A stretch of DNA of 64,000 nt, from NCBI RefSeq assembly GCF_004362215.1, contig NZ_SNWR01000002.1:2294001-2358000 (forward strand), written 5' to 3'. The translations under genes and the position numbers were made by a program. The notes beneath the pieces are model-generated. The model ran no database searches. It was given only the letters and a program-made list of their open reading frames with translations, and was not told where the DNA came from. Shown here piece by piece: positions 8,726 to 17,324 of the stretch. Source of the DNA: Paractinoplanes brasiliensis (lineage in GTDB: Bacteria > Actinomycetota > Actinomycetes > Mycobacteriales > Micromonosporaceae). The first letter of the stretch is position 1, and each line of letters opens with the position of its first letter.

Positions 8726-9186
8726 GGGAGGTCTTCGGCATCTTCCCCAGTGGCGTGGTGGCCGTGGCCGCGCTCGTCGACGGCGCCCCGGTCGGCCTGG
8801 CCGCCAGCTCGTTCACCTCGGTCTCGCTCGACCCGCCGCTGGTGTCGTTCTCGATCGCCAACGCCTCCAGGACGTGGCCCGACCTGCGCCGCGCGCTGCA
8901 CCTGGGGGTGACCATCCTGGCCGACCACCACTCGAAGGTGGCCCGTCAGCTGGCCGGCGCGGTCGACCGCCGCTTCGACGGCCTGTCGCTGACCACCACC
9001 CGCGACGGCGCGGTCACCCTCGACGACGGGCTGGCCCATTTCGACACCACCATCCACGAGGAGCTGCGCGCCGGCGACCACACGATAGTGCTGCTCCGGC
9101 TCCACGCCGTCCACAACGGAGGGCACGCCACGCCGTCGCCGCTGGTGTTCCACCGCAGCCGCTTCGGCCGCCTGCACGAGGAGTGA
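8686..9186 (+). CDS. Flavin reductase domain protein (FMN-binding, HpaC/SsuE-type partner enzyme)
   Basis: The 166-residue protein matches the flavin reductase-like domain that supplies reduced flavin to two-component monooxygenases. It has FGIFPSGVVAVAAL at the start, LAASSFTSVSLDPPLVSFSI around residue 45, and the late GDHTIVLLRLHAV strand. The ATG at 8686 has AGGAG five bases upstream. Its probable oxygenase partner survives only as the fragment just before it, so the present partner is unknown. No FAD- or NAD-specific motif can be called from sequence alone. Confidence 0.88.
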   Translation: MPQTNQDLDPVRLREVFGIFPSGVVAVAALVDGAPVGLAASSFTSVSLDPPLVSFSIANASRTWPDLRRALHLGVTILADHHSKVARQLAGAVDRRFDGLSLTTTRDGAVTLDDGLAHFDTTIHEELRAGDHTIVLLRLHAVHNGGHATPSPLVFHRSRFGRLHEE

Positions 9187-9305
9187 ACCCGGGGAGGAGA
9201 TCGTCGCGGTTGCGGCCCGCGAGCACCCACGATCCTGGGCACGGCTGGACACCGCGCGCCCCGTCGCCCGGATACAGTGGAACGCACGACTCCGGGGGGC
9301 GTGAC

Positions 9306-9800
9306 ATGTCCGACGGCACCCGCCTGCGTCCACCGCGAAACCCCGTCGATCGCCGCGCGGTCGGCTGGTGGACGACGAACCTGCTGCTGCTCGTCGCGGC
9401 GCCGGTGGTGGTGCTGCTCGTGCTCGGGTGGCTGATCGAGCCCGCCCGGTTCTGGCTGGCCGGGCCGGCCGTGGTCGTCGCGGTGGCCGGGGTGGCCGCC
9501 GTGGTGGCGCTGCCCCGCTGGTGGTTCCGGGTGCACCGGTGGGAGGTCACCGACATCGCGGTCTACACCCGCACGGGCCGGTTCTGGCAGGAATGGCGGG
9601 TGGCGCCGCTGTCACGCATCCAGACCGTGGACACCCGCCGCGGGCCGGTGGAGCAGCGGTTCGGGCTGGCCACGGTGGTGGTGACGACGGCCTCGGCCAA
9701 GGGCGCGGTGACCATCCCCGGCCTCGCCCACGAACAGGCCGAGGAGGTCGCCGCGCAGCTGACCGAGGCGACGCAGGCCGCGCCGGGTGATGCCACGTGA
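9306..9800 (+). CDS. Bacterial PH-domain membrane protein, YdbS-like
   Basis: The 164-residue protein has two membrane spans (about residues 22-45 and 50-70) followed by a bacterial PH (bPH2/DUF304) domain: WEVTDIAVYTRTGRFWQEWR, then PLSRIQTVDTRRGPVEQRFG and LATVVVTTASAKGAVTIPG. Its stop region overlaps the GTG start of the next gene by four bases. The pair matches the ydbS-ydbT arrangement known from Bacillus and actinobacteria. In that family the role is poorly defined; links to envelope or bacteriocin resistance have been reported for some members. Confidence 0.85.
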   Translation: MSDGTRLRPPRNPVDRRAVGWWTTNLLLLVAAPVVVLLVLGWLIEPARFWLAGPAVVVAVAGVAAVVALPRWWFRVHRWEVTDIAVYTRTGRFWQEWRVAPLSRIQTVDTRRGPVEQRFGLATVVVTTASAKGAVTIPGLAHEQAEEVAAQLTEATQAAPGDAT

Positions 9801-11656
9801 GCGACGACTGGCGGCAGCTCGACCGCCGGGCCGTGCCGGTGGCGGCGGTCTTCATGCTCGGGGTGGCGGTGCTGGCCGGGGTGCCGTCGGCGGCCGGACT
9901 GTCCGAGATCTCCGTCGCCGTCGCGCTGGGGTGGGTGCTGCCCGGGATGGTCGTCGTCGTGCTGGCCGGGACGGTTGCCGAGTGGCTGCGCCTGCGGTTC
10001 ACCCGTTACCGCGTCGGACCCGAGCGGGTCGAGCTGCACACCGGCGTGCTGATCCGGAACCGGCGCTCGCTGCGGCGCGAACGGATCCGCACTGTCGACG
10101 TCACCGCCAACCCGCTGCTTCGGTTGTTCGGGCTGGTGTCCGTACGGATCGGCACCGGCGAGCACGCCGAGAGGGGCACTTTGCGGCTGGGCCCGGTCAC
10201 CCGCGCCACCGGCGACGAGCTGCGCCACGCCCTGCTGAGCCGGGCAGTGCGGCCGGCCGCCGACGGGTCTCTCGCGACGCTCGACCCGGCTTGGGTCCGG
10301 TACGCGCCGCTGTCGTTCGTCGCGCCGCTGCTGGGAGCGGCCGCGGTCGGTGGCGTGCTCAACGTGGCCGACTGGTTCGGCCGCGCCGAGGGCCTGGTCA
10401 CCTGGGTGATCGACCGGCTCGGCGGGCTGGGGCTGATCGGCGGCATCGCCGTGACGGCCGCCGTCGCGCTGGCGCTCGGGGTGATCGGCGCGCTCGGCCT
10501 GTGGGTCGAGATGTGGTGGGGTTACCGCCTTGACCGGGAGCCGGGCGGCACGCTGCGGGTGCGGCGCGGGCTGCTGACCACCCGGTCGATCTCGATCGAG
10601 GAGGAACGTGTCCGCGGGGTCGAGCTCGTGGAGCCGCTCGGCACGCGGCTGGCCGGGGCGGCCCGGGTCGACGTGGTCGCCACCGGCCTGAAGACCGGGA
10701 CGGAGGAACACAAAGCTCAGCACAGCACCCTGCTTCCGCCCGCCCCGGTGGCTCTGGCCCGGCGCGTGGCGGCCGATGTCCTGGGCGAACCCGTTGCACC
10801 AGCCTCCTCCGCCGCCTCCTCCCCCACCCCCACCACCGCCACCCCCACCACCGCTTCCTCCCCCACCTCCGCCTCCACTTCTTCCACCGCCTCCACCGCC
10901 GAATTCGCCTCGTCCGACAAATCGGAAATATCCGTCTGGGAAGGTGGGCTGTCCATGGGGGTGGCCACGGTTCTGTCAGCGCATCCCGTGGCGGCTCGGG
11001 GGCGGCGCCTGCGGTGGGCGTTGACCGGGGTGGTCGCCGGTGAGCTGCCGCTGATCGTGCTGGGCCTGCTGCTGACCGGCGTGCTGCTGCACCTCGCGTG
11101 GATCACTGCGCTGGTCGCCGTGCCGGTTGCCGTGGCCCTCGCCCTGGACGCCTATCGCAGCCTCGGGCACGCCTTGGACGGCGACTATCTGGTGGCGCGC
11201 AGCGGTTCCGTGCGCCGGGGCACGGTGTTCCTGCAGTGTCGCGGCATCATCGGCTGGACGGTCCGCCAATCGCTGTTCCAACAGCGCGCCGGACTTGCCA
11301 CCATCCGCGCGACCACGGCCGCGGGTTCCGGCGCGTACGCAATCCGCGACGTTGCCGTGAGCGCCGGTCTCGACGTGGCCGGCGCCGCGGTCCCAGGCCT
11401 CCTGAGCCCCTTCCTCGAACGGGACGACTTCCCCCCGGAACAGGGCGATCTCCGGTCCCCGGCATTGTCCGTCCCGGACGAGCACGCCCTCGCGGAACAG
11501 CGCGATCTCCGGTCCCCGGCGGTGTCCGCCCCCACGCTGCCCTCACCCGAATTGTCCGCCTCGGACCAACACGTACCCGTGGAACAGGGCGACGCCCCGG
11601 AACAGCGCGATCTGACGAGTCGAAGCGATCTTCGGGAGCGGGATGACAATGAGTGA
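9797..11656 (+). CDS. Large bacterial PH-domain membrane protein, YdbT-like
   Basis: The 619-residue partner of the preceding gene contains repeated membrane-pair plus PH-domain units: membrane spans near residues 12-55, a PH domain (RYRVGPERVELHTGVLIRNR, then RERIRTVDVTANPLL), more spans near 170-250, a second PH unit (YRLDREPGGTLRVRRGLL), spans near 415-455, and a third (GDYLVARSGSVRRGTVFLQ). A Ser/Thr/Pro linker of about 40 residues (10,800-10,920) separates the second and third units. The C-terminal tail repeats variants of EQGDLRSPALS and is probably disordered. GTG at 9797 overlaps the upstream stop (GTGA). Confidence 0.85.
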   Translation: MSDDWRQLDRRAVPVAAVFMLGVAVLAGVPSAAGLSEISVAVALGWVLPGMVVVVLAGTVAEWLRLRFTRYRVGPERVELHTGVLIRNRRSLRRERIRTVDVTANPLLRLFGLVSVRIGTGEHAERGTLRLGPVTRATGDELRHALLSRAVRPAADGSLATLDPAWVRYAPLSFVAPLLGAAAVGGVLNVADWFGRAEGLVTWVIDRLGGLGLIGGIAVTAAVALALGVIGALGLWVEMWWGYRLDREPGGTLRVRRGLLTTRSISIEEERVRGVELVEPLGTRLAGAARVDVVATGLKTGTEEHKAQHSTLLPPAPVALARRVAADVLGEPVAPASSAASSPTPTTATPTTASSPTSASTSSTASTAEFASSDKSEISVWEGGLSMGVATVLSAHPVAARGRRLRWALTGVVAGELPLIVLGLLLTGVLLHLAWITALVAVPVAVALALDAYRSLGHALDGDYLVARSGSVRRGTVFLQCRGIIGWTVRQSLFQQRAGLATIRATTAAGSGAYAIRDVAVSAGLDVAGAAVPGLLSPFLERDDFPPEQGDLRSPALSVPDEHALAEQRDLRSPAVSAPTLPSPELSASDQHVPVEQGDAPEQRDLTSRSDLRERDDNE

Positions 11657-12452
11657 GCAGGCTCTGCACCGCGACAGCGACCGGGCGATCGCGCTCTACC
11701 AGCAGGGCCGTTACGCCGAGGCGCTGCGGATCCAGCTGCGGGTGCTCGCCGAGTCGGAACGGCTGCTCGGCGCCGACCACATCGACACCATCGCGCGGAT
11801 GAGCTACGTGGCGATCTTCCTGTGGGCCCTGGGCCGCCGCGCGGAGGCGTTCGACCGGCAGGCAGAGGCGTTCGCGGCGTCCGCGCGGGTGCTCGGCATC
11901 GACCACCCCGACACGCTGGCCGCCTCCAACAACCTGGCCATGTTCACCTCGGACCCGCAAGAGGCGGCCCGCATGCACGAGGTGGTGCTGACGGCCAAGG
12001 AACAGGCGCTCGGCCCCGACCACCCCGACCTGCTGCCCACGGTGATCAACCTGGCCGCGAGCTACGGCGGGACCGGTCGGCACGACCAGGCCTTGACAAT
12101 CAGCCTGCGGGCGCTCGCGCTGGCCGAGAGCAGCCTCGGGCCGGAGCATCCGACCACTTTGACCATCCGCAACAACGTGGCCGTGCACACCAGCGAGGTG
12201 CACGGGCCGGTCTGGGCGGTCGAGCTGCACCAGCAGACGCTGCGCCTGCGGGAACGGGCGCTGGGGCCCGACCATCCCGACACGCTGCAGAGCGGCCACA
12301 ACCTCGGGGTCACCTATCGCGAGGCGGGCCGGCCCGACCGTTCCGAGGCCGTGCTGACCGAGACGCTGCACCGGCTCGAACAGACCCTCGGTTCGCAGCA
12401 CCCGGCCACGGTGAAGTGCCGGGCCAGCCTCACCCGGACACAGTCACTGTGA
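11643..12452 (+). CDS. Tetratricopeptide repeat protein
   Basis: The 269-residue protein is built of TPR-like helical repeats of the kinesin-light-chain/NB-ARC-tail type, with recurring LGxxHPDTL blocks (for example LGIDHPDTLAASNNLA, LGPDHPDLLPTVINLA, LGPDHPDTLQSGHNLG). No enzymatic or DNA-binding domain is present, so a scaffold role is likely. Its ATG at 11643 lies inside the end of the YdbT-like gene (14-base overlap), which makes it the third member of that operon. A second in-frame ATG is at 11649. Confidence 0.85.
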   Translation: MTMSEQALHRDSDRAIALYQQGRYAEALRIQLRVLAESERLLGADHIDTIARMSYVAIFLWALGRRAEAFDRQAEAFAASARVLGIDHPDTLAASNNLAMFTSDPQEAARMHEVVLTAKEQALGPDHPDLLPTVINLAASYGGTGRHDQALTISLRALALAESSLGPEHPTTLTIRNNVAVHTSEVHGPVWAVELHQQTLRLRERALGPDHPDTLQSGHNLGVTYREAGRPDRSEAVLTETLHRLEQTLGSQHPATVKCRASLTRTQSL

Positions 12453-12483
12453 CCCAGACCACGGCATGGGGAGATCCGCCGGC

Positions 12484-12504
12484 CGACGGTGATCGTCACG
12501 CCGT
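12484..12504. terminator. Possible bidirectional terminator hairpin
   Basis: GACGG-TGA and TCA-CG-CCGTC can pair around a three-base loop between the convergent TPR and response-regulator genes. The two-base bulge and the lack of a T-run make this weak. Confidence 0.3.
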
Positions 12505-12509
12505 CCGGT

Positions 12510-13160
12510 TCAGGTGACCAGGCCTCGGCGGTAGGCGTAGACGACGGCCTGCACGCGGTCGCGCAGACCGAGCTTGGCAAGGATGCGGGAGACGTACGTC
12601 TTGACCGTCTCGTGGCTGATCACCAGCGTGTCCGCGATCTCGGAGTTGGACAGGCCGTTGGCGATCAGGCGCAGCACCTCCAGTTCGCGGGCGGTCAGCG
12701 GCATGTCGCCCGGCACGTCGTCGGCGGGGCGGATCCGCTGCGCGTACCGGCCGATCAGCTGGCGGGTCACCTCGGGGGCGAGCAGCGCGGCGCCGGCGGC
12801 CACGGTGCGGATGCCCTGCAGCAGGTGCGCGGGCGGGGCGTCCTTGAGCAGGAACCCGCTGGCGCCCGCGCGCAGCGCCCGGTACACGTACTCGTCGATG
12901 TTGAAGGTGGTCACCACCAGCACCTTGACCGGCTGCGCGACCTCGGCGCCGGCCAGGCGGCGGGTGGCCTCGATGCCGTCCATGCCGGGCATGCGCACGT
13001 CCATGACCACCACGTCCGGGTTGAGCCGCCGGGCCTGCTCGACCGCGTCGACCCCGTCGTCGCACTCGCCCACCACCTCGAGGTCGGGCTGGGCGTCGAT
13101 GATGGTGGCGAAGCCGGTACGGATGAGCGCCTGGTCGTCGCAGACCAGCACCCTGATCAT
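12510..13160 (-). CDS. NarL/LuxR-type response regulator
   Basis: The 216-residue protein has a complete receiver domain (VLVCDDQALIRTGFATII, phosphoacceptor Asp in VVVMDVRMPGMDG near residue 54, conserved Thr in VVTTF and Lys in LLKDAPP) and a C-terminal LuxR helix-turn-helix (LTARELEVLRLIANGLSNSE, then SHETVKTYVSRILAKLGLRD). Its ATG at 13160 overlaps the stop of the upstream histidine kinase gene as ATGA, so the two form a cognate pair. Confidence 0.95.
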   Translation of the reverse strand: MIRVLVCDDQALIRTGFATIIDAQPDLEVVGECDDGVDAVEQARRLNPDVVVMDVRMPGMDGIEATRRLAGAEVAQPVKVLVVTTFNIDEYVYRALRAGASGFLLKDAPPAHLLQGIRTVAAGAALLAPEVTRQLIGRYAQRIRPADDVPGDMPLTARELEVLRLIANGLSNSEIADTLVISHETVKTYVSRILAKLGLRDRVQAVVYAYRRGLVT

Positions 13161-14269
13161 GCGGTGGCCCCGACGGGAATGCGCGCCGTGACGACGAACC
13201 CGCCGTCGGCCCGCGGCCCCGCGCTGAAGTCCCCGCCGAGAGTGCCGACCCGGTCGGCCAGCCCGCTCAGTCCGCGGCCGCTGCCGCCCGGCGACGCCGT
13301 GTTCGATCCCGAGCCGTCGGTGCTGATCCGCACGTCGATCTCCTTGGCCCCGTAACGCACCGCCACCGTGGTGCGGGCGCCGTGGTCGTATTTCATGGCG
13401 TTGGTCAAGGCTTCCTGCGCCACCCGATAGACGGTGGCCTCCGCGCCGCCGGACGCCGCCGGCGGCGAGCTTCCCTCCTCGACGAGCTCGACCGGCTGCC
13501 CCGCCCGCCGGCTCTGCTCGATCAGCGAGCGCAACTCCCCGCCGTGTCCGGGGTTGAGCACGTCGAGCAGGTGCCGCAGGTCGGTGATGGCCTGGCGCCC
13601 GGTGTCGGTGACCGCGGTCAGGGTGGTGTCGAGCCGGTCGGGCGCGGCGGTCAGGTACCGCGCGGACTCGGCCTGCACGACCATCGCGGTCACGTGGTGG
13701 GTCACGACGTCGTGCAGCTCGCGGGCGATCCTGATGCGCTCGGCGGTGCGGGCGGCCTCCTCGACCTGCTGCCGGCGCGCCGCCTCGGTGCGCCGGTTCT
13801 GCCGCAGCCACGCGCCGATCCCCCAGGTCGCCGCGAACACCACGTAGAACAGCGTGAAGTCGGCCACCGGGGTCGGGCCCACCTGATTCAGGGCCACGGC
13901 GAAGGCCACGTACGCGAGGGAACTGACAACCATGACCGTGCGCCGATGCGTGTTCAGGTAGGCGCCGGCGGTGAACAGGGCCACCGGCAACGCGATGCCA
14001 CCGATCGTGTGCAGGCCCAGCAGCTGGTCGAACGCGAACCCGACGGACACCAGCGCCAGGGTCGGCACAGGCCATTTCCGCCGTACGGCCAGTGGCAGGC
14101 ACTCGACCACGATGACCAGCGCCCCGAGCAGGTCGTACGGGCGCTCGGGGGCCAGGTCGCTCAGCCGGGTGCCGTGCCGGTGCCAGTCCGGGACGAGCGC
14201 GACCGCCGTGAGCAGCAGAGCGAACGGCAGGTCGCGTACGACGACACCACGACGGGCCAAGTGGATCAT
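13157..14269 (-). CDS. DesK/NarX-type sensor histidine kinase
   Basis: The 370-residue kinase has membrane segments in its first 150 residues, then a HisKA_3 dimerisation domain with the phosphoacceptor His in ARELHDVVTHHVTAMVVQAE near residue 187, and a HATPase domain with VAQEALTNAMKYD (N-box) and GSGRGLSGLADRVGTLGG (G-box). There is no sizeable extracytoplasmic loop, so it probably senses membrane state or a partner protein. The ATG at 14269 overlaps the CPBP protease stop by four bases. Confidence 0.93.
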   Translation of the reverse strand: MIHLARRGVVVRDLPFALLLTAVALVPDWHRHGTRLSDLAPERPYDLLGALVIVVECLPLAVRRKWPVPTLALVSVGFAFDQLLGLHTIGGIALPVALFTAGAYLNTHRRTVMVVSSLAYVAFAVALNQVGPTPVADFTLFYVVFAATWGIGAWLRQNRRTEAARRQQVEEAARTAERIRIARELHDVVTHHVTAMVVQAESARYLTAAPDRLDTTLTAVTDTGRQAITDLRHLLDVLNPGHGGELRSLIEQSRRAGQPVELVEEGSSPPAASGGAEATVYRVAQEALTNAMKYDHGARTTVAVRYGAKEIDVRISTDGSGSNTASPGGSGRGLSGLADRVGTLGGDFSAGPRADGGFVVTARIPVGATA

Positions 14270-15111
14270 CCGACGAGCGTAGAGGGCGCCGCGGACTCGG
14301 TCTGCCGGGCACTGCGCCGCATGGGGACGAGGTTGCCGCGCCGCTTCGCGATCCAGAGGAAGATGATCGTAACGAAGACGCCCACGACGAGCGTGGAGAA
14401 GCTGGCCTCGGGGCCGAACTCGCCGCCGGTCATCCACTTGTTGCCGGTCAGCTCCGAGTCGAGGAGGCCCTGCTTGAGGCCGTTGCCGGAGACCTCGGTG
14501 CTGAAGATGCCGGCCTGGGCGTAGTTCCAGCCGAAGTGCAGGCCCATCGGCAGCCACAGGCTCCGGGTGGCGATGAAGGCGGAGGTCAGCATGCCGCCGC
14601 CGGCGATCGCGACGCACAGGGCGCCCCACAGGCCGGCGTTCTCGTTGAGCAGGTGCACGCCGCCGAAGATGAGGGCGGACAGGGTCAGGGCGATCCAGGT
14701 GCCGGTCAGCTTCTCGACGTGCCGGAACAGCACGCCGCGGAACATCAGCTCCTCGGTGACGGCGGCCGCGGCCATGAACCCGGCGAGGCCGATGGCGCCG
14801 GACGGCTTGTCGCTCACGCCGTCGACGTCGTAGCTGCCGTTGACCGCGATGTTCATGATGACCAGGCCGAACAGCGCGACGCCGAGCAACGTTCCCCGGA
14901 TCAGGCCGGAGGCGGCGGTGCCGGCCGAGGCCTCGGTGACTTCCCGCTTCTCGGTGAGCTTGACGACCCAGTAGTAGACGAGCGTCGCGGCGACCGCGGT
15001 GGCCAGGCCCAGGACGAGCTGGAGCCAGACGTTGTCCTCGGTCGCGGCGACCGCCTGGCCACCCACGGCGGAAACGGCCACAACGGCGATGAGCTGAAGA
15101 ATGAAACGCAT
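14266..15111 (-). CDS. CPBP-family intramembrane metalloprotease
   Basis: The 281-residue polytopic membrane protein carries the CPBP (Abi, Rce1-like) signature: EELMFRGVLFRHVE near residue 120, FGGVHLLNE, and HFGWNYAQAG. Glu and His residues that would bind the catalytic metal are all present. It leads an operon with the histidine kinase and response regulator through an ATGA overlap, so it may cleave a membrane signal or protect against a peptide that the kinase senses. The ATG at 15111 lacks an obvious ribosome site; a start further upstream is possible. Confidence 0.88.
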   Translation of the reverse strand: MRFILQLIAVVAVSAVGGQAVAATEDNVWLQLVLGLATAVAATLVYYWVVKLTEKREVTEASAGTAASGLIRGTLLGVALFGLVIMNIAVNGSYDVDGVSDKPSGAIGLAGFMAAAAVTEELMFRGVLFRHVEKLTGTWIALTLSALIFGGVHLLNENAGLWGALCVAIAGGGMLTSAFIATRSLWLPMGLHFGWNYAQAGIFSTEVSGNGLKQGLLDSELTGNKWMTGGEFGPEASFSTLVVGVFVTIIFLWIAKRRGNLVPMRRSARQTESAAPSTLVG

Positions 15112-15263
15112 GCGGAACAACGTACGAATCCCGGACGCTTCCGTCGTCACCGTGCAGCGGACACCCGGGGTAGCTCGCAAGAGCTACAAGGACACCGGAC
15201 GTTTCTCGTCGTAACGCCGGCGTAACTCAGGCAGTGCGTTTTCACCGCTGGTGGGTTACCTTG

Positions 15264-15277
15264 TGGGAGCGCTCCCA
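15264..15277. promoter_or_regulatory. CebR-type operator palindrome
   Basis: TGGGAGCGCTCCCA is a perfect 14-bp palindrome that equals the consensus box of CebR, the cello-oligosaccharide-responsive LacI-family repressor of Streptomyces. It lies 77 bases before the TTG start of the cellulase gene, the right place to block transcription. The rest of the 15,112-15,353 gap holds no gene. Confidence 0.85.
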
Positions 15278-15353
15278 GGCCGACTCCCCCTTTCGGCGTC
15301 CCCAAGCCGGTCCCCTCCGGCTTGCGTGCCGACCGCACTCGGAAGGAAGCACC

Positions 15354-16706
15354 TTGTCCCCCACCTTTCTCCGGCGCTCCCTGCTCGCCGCGTCGGCCGT
15401 GACTGTCACGGCTGCCGTCTGGCTGGCCGCCGGCACCGCATCGGCCGGAACCCTCTCCGGCACCCTTTACCGAGACACCGACACCCCGGTCGCCCGCTGG
15501 CTGGCCGCCAACCCCAACGACTCCCGCGCGCAGCTGATCAGCTCGCGGATCGCCAGCCAGCCCGCCACCCGCTGGCTGTCCAACTTCAACGTCGGCACCG
15601 TCCAGAACGAGGTTTCCTCGTACGTGGGCGCGGCGGCCGCCGCCGGGCAGGTTCCGCAGCTGACCCTGTACGGCATACCCAACCGCGACTGCGGCGGCGC
15701 CAGCGCGGGCGGCGCCCCCGACCTGCCCACCTATCAGAACTGGGTCAACGGGATCGCCCGCGGGCTGGCCGGGCGCACCACGCTGATCATGCTGGAGCCC
15801 GACTCGATCGCACTGCAGACCTGCCTCAGCAGCAGCGAGATCACCGCCCGCAACCAGGCCCTCGCGACCGCGACCCGCACGCTCAAGGCGGCCGGGGCCA
15901 AGGTCTATCTCGACGGCGGGCACTCGGCCTGGAACTCCGGGGCCGAGCAGGCACGCCGCCTGGCCGACGCGGGCGTGGCCGACGGTGACGGCTTCTACAC
16001 CAATGCCTCCAACTATCAGTCCACCGACAGCGAGGCCGCGTTCGGCCGGTCGGTGCTGAGCGCGCTGTCCGGCCGCGGCATCAACGGCAAGCGGCAGGTC
16101 ATCGACACCAGCCGCAACGGCGGCGCGGCGGGCGACTGGTGCGGCGACGACAACACCGACCGCCGGATCGGGCGGTACCCGACGCTCAACACCGGCGACG
16201 CCAACATCGACGCCTACCTGTGGATCAAGCCCCCGGGCGAGGCCGACGGCTGCCGGTACGCGGCCGGATCGTTCCAGCCCGACCTGGCCGCGAGCCTGGC
16301 CAACGGGGCGCCGAACCCGCCGGTCACCACCCCGCCCACGACGCCACCCACCACGCCTCCGACGACTCCGCCCACGACCCCGCCGACGTCCGGGCCCACC
16401 ACTCCGCCGCCGGCCGGCGCGTGCGGGGCGAGCTACACGACGTCGAGCACGTGGCAGGGCGGCTTCCAGGGCCAGGTCACGGTCAAGGCCGGTGGCGGCG
16501 CGGTCAACGGCTGGTCGGTGTCGTGGACCCTGGCCTCCGGGCAGACGATCAACCAGGTGTGGGGCGGCGTCCTGTCGGTGAACGGGTCGCTGGTCACCGT
16601 GCGCAACGCGGCCTGGAACGGCTCGCTGCAGCCCGGCGCGTCGGCCGAGTTCGGCTTCATCGCCTCGGGTTCGGCCGGCACCCCGAACCTCACCTGCACC
16701 GCCTGA
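15354..16706 (+). CDS. Secreted GH6 cellulase with C-terminal CBM2
   Basis: The 450-residue enzyme has a signal peptide with an Arg pair (FLRRSLLAASAVTVTAAVWL, cleavage near ASAG), so Sec or Tat export is possible. The glycoside hydrolase family 6 domain shows YGIPNRDCGG (usually Y-D/x-x-P-x-RDC), the acid motif MLEPDSIA, LDGGHSAWN, DTSRNGG and WIKPPGEADG. A Pro/Thr linker near residues 325-350 leads to a family 2 cellulose-binding module with paired Cys ends (CGASYTTSSTWQGGFQG to TPNLTC). It should cleave beta-1,4-glucan. The TTG start was chosen because GGAAGGA lies seven bases upstream and the signal peptide begins there. Confidence 0.92.
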   Translation: MSPTFLRRSLLAASAVTVTAAVWLAAGTASAGTLSGTLYRDTDTPVARWLAANPNDSRAQLISSRIASQPATRWLSNFNVGTVQNEVSSYVGAAAAAGQVPQLTLYGIPNRDCGGASAGGAPDLPTYQNWVNGIARGLAGRTTLIMLEPDSIALQTCLSSSEITARNQALATATRTLKAAGAKVYLDGGHSAWNSGAEQARRLADAGVADGDGFYTNASNYQSTDSEAAFGRSVLSALSGRGINGKRQVIDTSRNGGAAGDWCGDDNTDRRIGRYPTLNTGDANIDAYLWIKPPGEADGCRYAAGSFQPDLAASLANGAPNPPVTTPPTTPPTTPPTTPPTTPPTSGPTTPPPAGACGASYTTSSTWQGGFQGQVTVKAGGGAVNGWSVSWTLASGQTINQVWGGVLSVNGSLVTVRNAAWNGSLQPGASAEFGFIASGSAGTPNLTCTA

Positions 16707-16725
16707 TCAGAAACGCGAACAGACC

Positions 16726-16765
16726 CGGCCGGGCTCCCGCGCTCACCTGCGTGGCAGCCCGGCCG
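16726..16765 (+). terminator. Rho-independent-type terminator hairpin after cellulase
   Basis: CGGCCGGGCT at 16726-16735 pairs perfectly with AGCCCGGCCG at 16756-16765 around a 20-base loop, 20 bases after the cellulase stop. There is no T-run, as usual in high-GC actinomycetes. Confidence 0.65.
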
Positions 16766-16794
16766 AGCGCGTCTCAACGGCTTTCCCGCGTACG

Positions 16795-16933
16795 GCGTAC
16801 CCCCTCGAACCGGTCCCACGGCTCAGGCCCGCACGGCGTACCGGCTCGAACGGGCCCTGGGGCTCGGGTTGCAGGGTGTGGCGACCGGCCGAGAACGACG
16901 CACCGGCTGGAACCGATCCCACGGCTCGGGCCC
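16795..16933 (+). repeat. Three imperfect intergenic repeats of about 35 bp
   Basis: Copies at about 16795-16830, 16835-16868 and 16899-16933 share the pattern GGCGTACCGGCTCGAAC, then a short C/G-rich link, then CCCACGGCTCGGGCCC. They differ by several substitutions and lie between the cellulase terminator and the next gene. They have no coding appearance. Origin unknown. Confidence 0.5.
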
Positions 16934-16958
16934 TTCACCGCGTACGGGGAAACGGGGT

Positions 16959-17252
16959 TCAGCGGAGCGGGAGCTTGACCCGGCGGCCCATGCCGACCTC
17001 GGCGGCGGTGGTGTCGGTGACCATGGCGTACGCGCCCGCGGGCACCCCGTCCCGCACGGCGACCCGGGACGCCGCGGCAAGCAGGGTACGCTCACGGGCG
17101 CCGGCGAGAAAGAACACGACCTCGTCGCCGATCCGCTCGCCGTCCTCGTACTCCTCGACGCCGAACTCGTCCTCCAGATCGATCATGTAGTCGCCGACGT
17201 CGTCGATCCACTCGTCGTCATCGCCGGTCCCCGGGAAGTGGATCTCCACCAT
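16959..17252 (-). CDS. Small acidic protein, unknown function
   Basis: The 97-residue product starts MVEIHFPGTGDDDEWIDDVG, is strongly acidic in its first half and ends with basic residues (MGRRVKLPLR). The regular beta-strand pattern (DEVVFFLAGARERTLLAAAS, AYAMVTDTTA) suggests a compact alpha/beta fold. The ATG at 17252 has AGGGGA nine bases upstream; ATG 17261 and GTG 17279 are alternatives. No relation to the neighbouring cellulase or reductase genes is evident. Not recognised. Confidence 0.7.
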   Translation of the reverse strand: MVEIHFPGTGDDDEWIDDVGDYMIDLEDEFGVEEYEDGERIGDEVVFFLAGARERTLLAAASRVAVRDGVPAGAYAMVTDTTAAEVGMGRRVKLPLR

Positions 17253-17324
17253 CACTGCCATCCCCTGATGATCCTGCACCGAGGCACGCCGTTTACCGGC
17301 GGGATCCGGGGATAGTCAGAGGGC

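Noticed and set aside
10776..11024. A plus-strand frame of nearly pure proline
   Set aside because: It is the out-of-frame reading of the Ser/Thr-rich linker in the YdbT-like gene, caused by the CCNCC-rich DNA.
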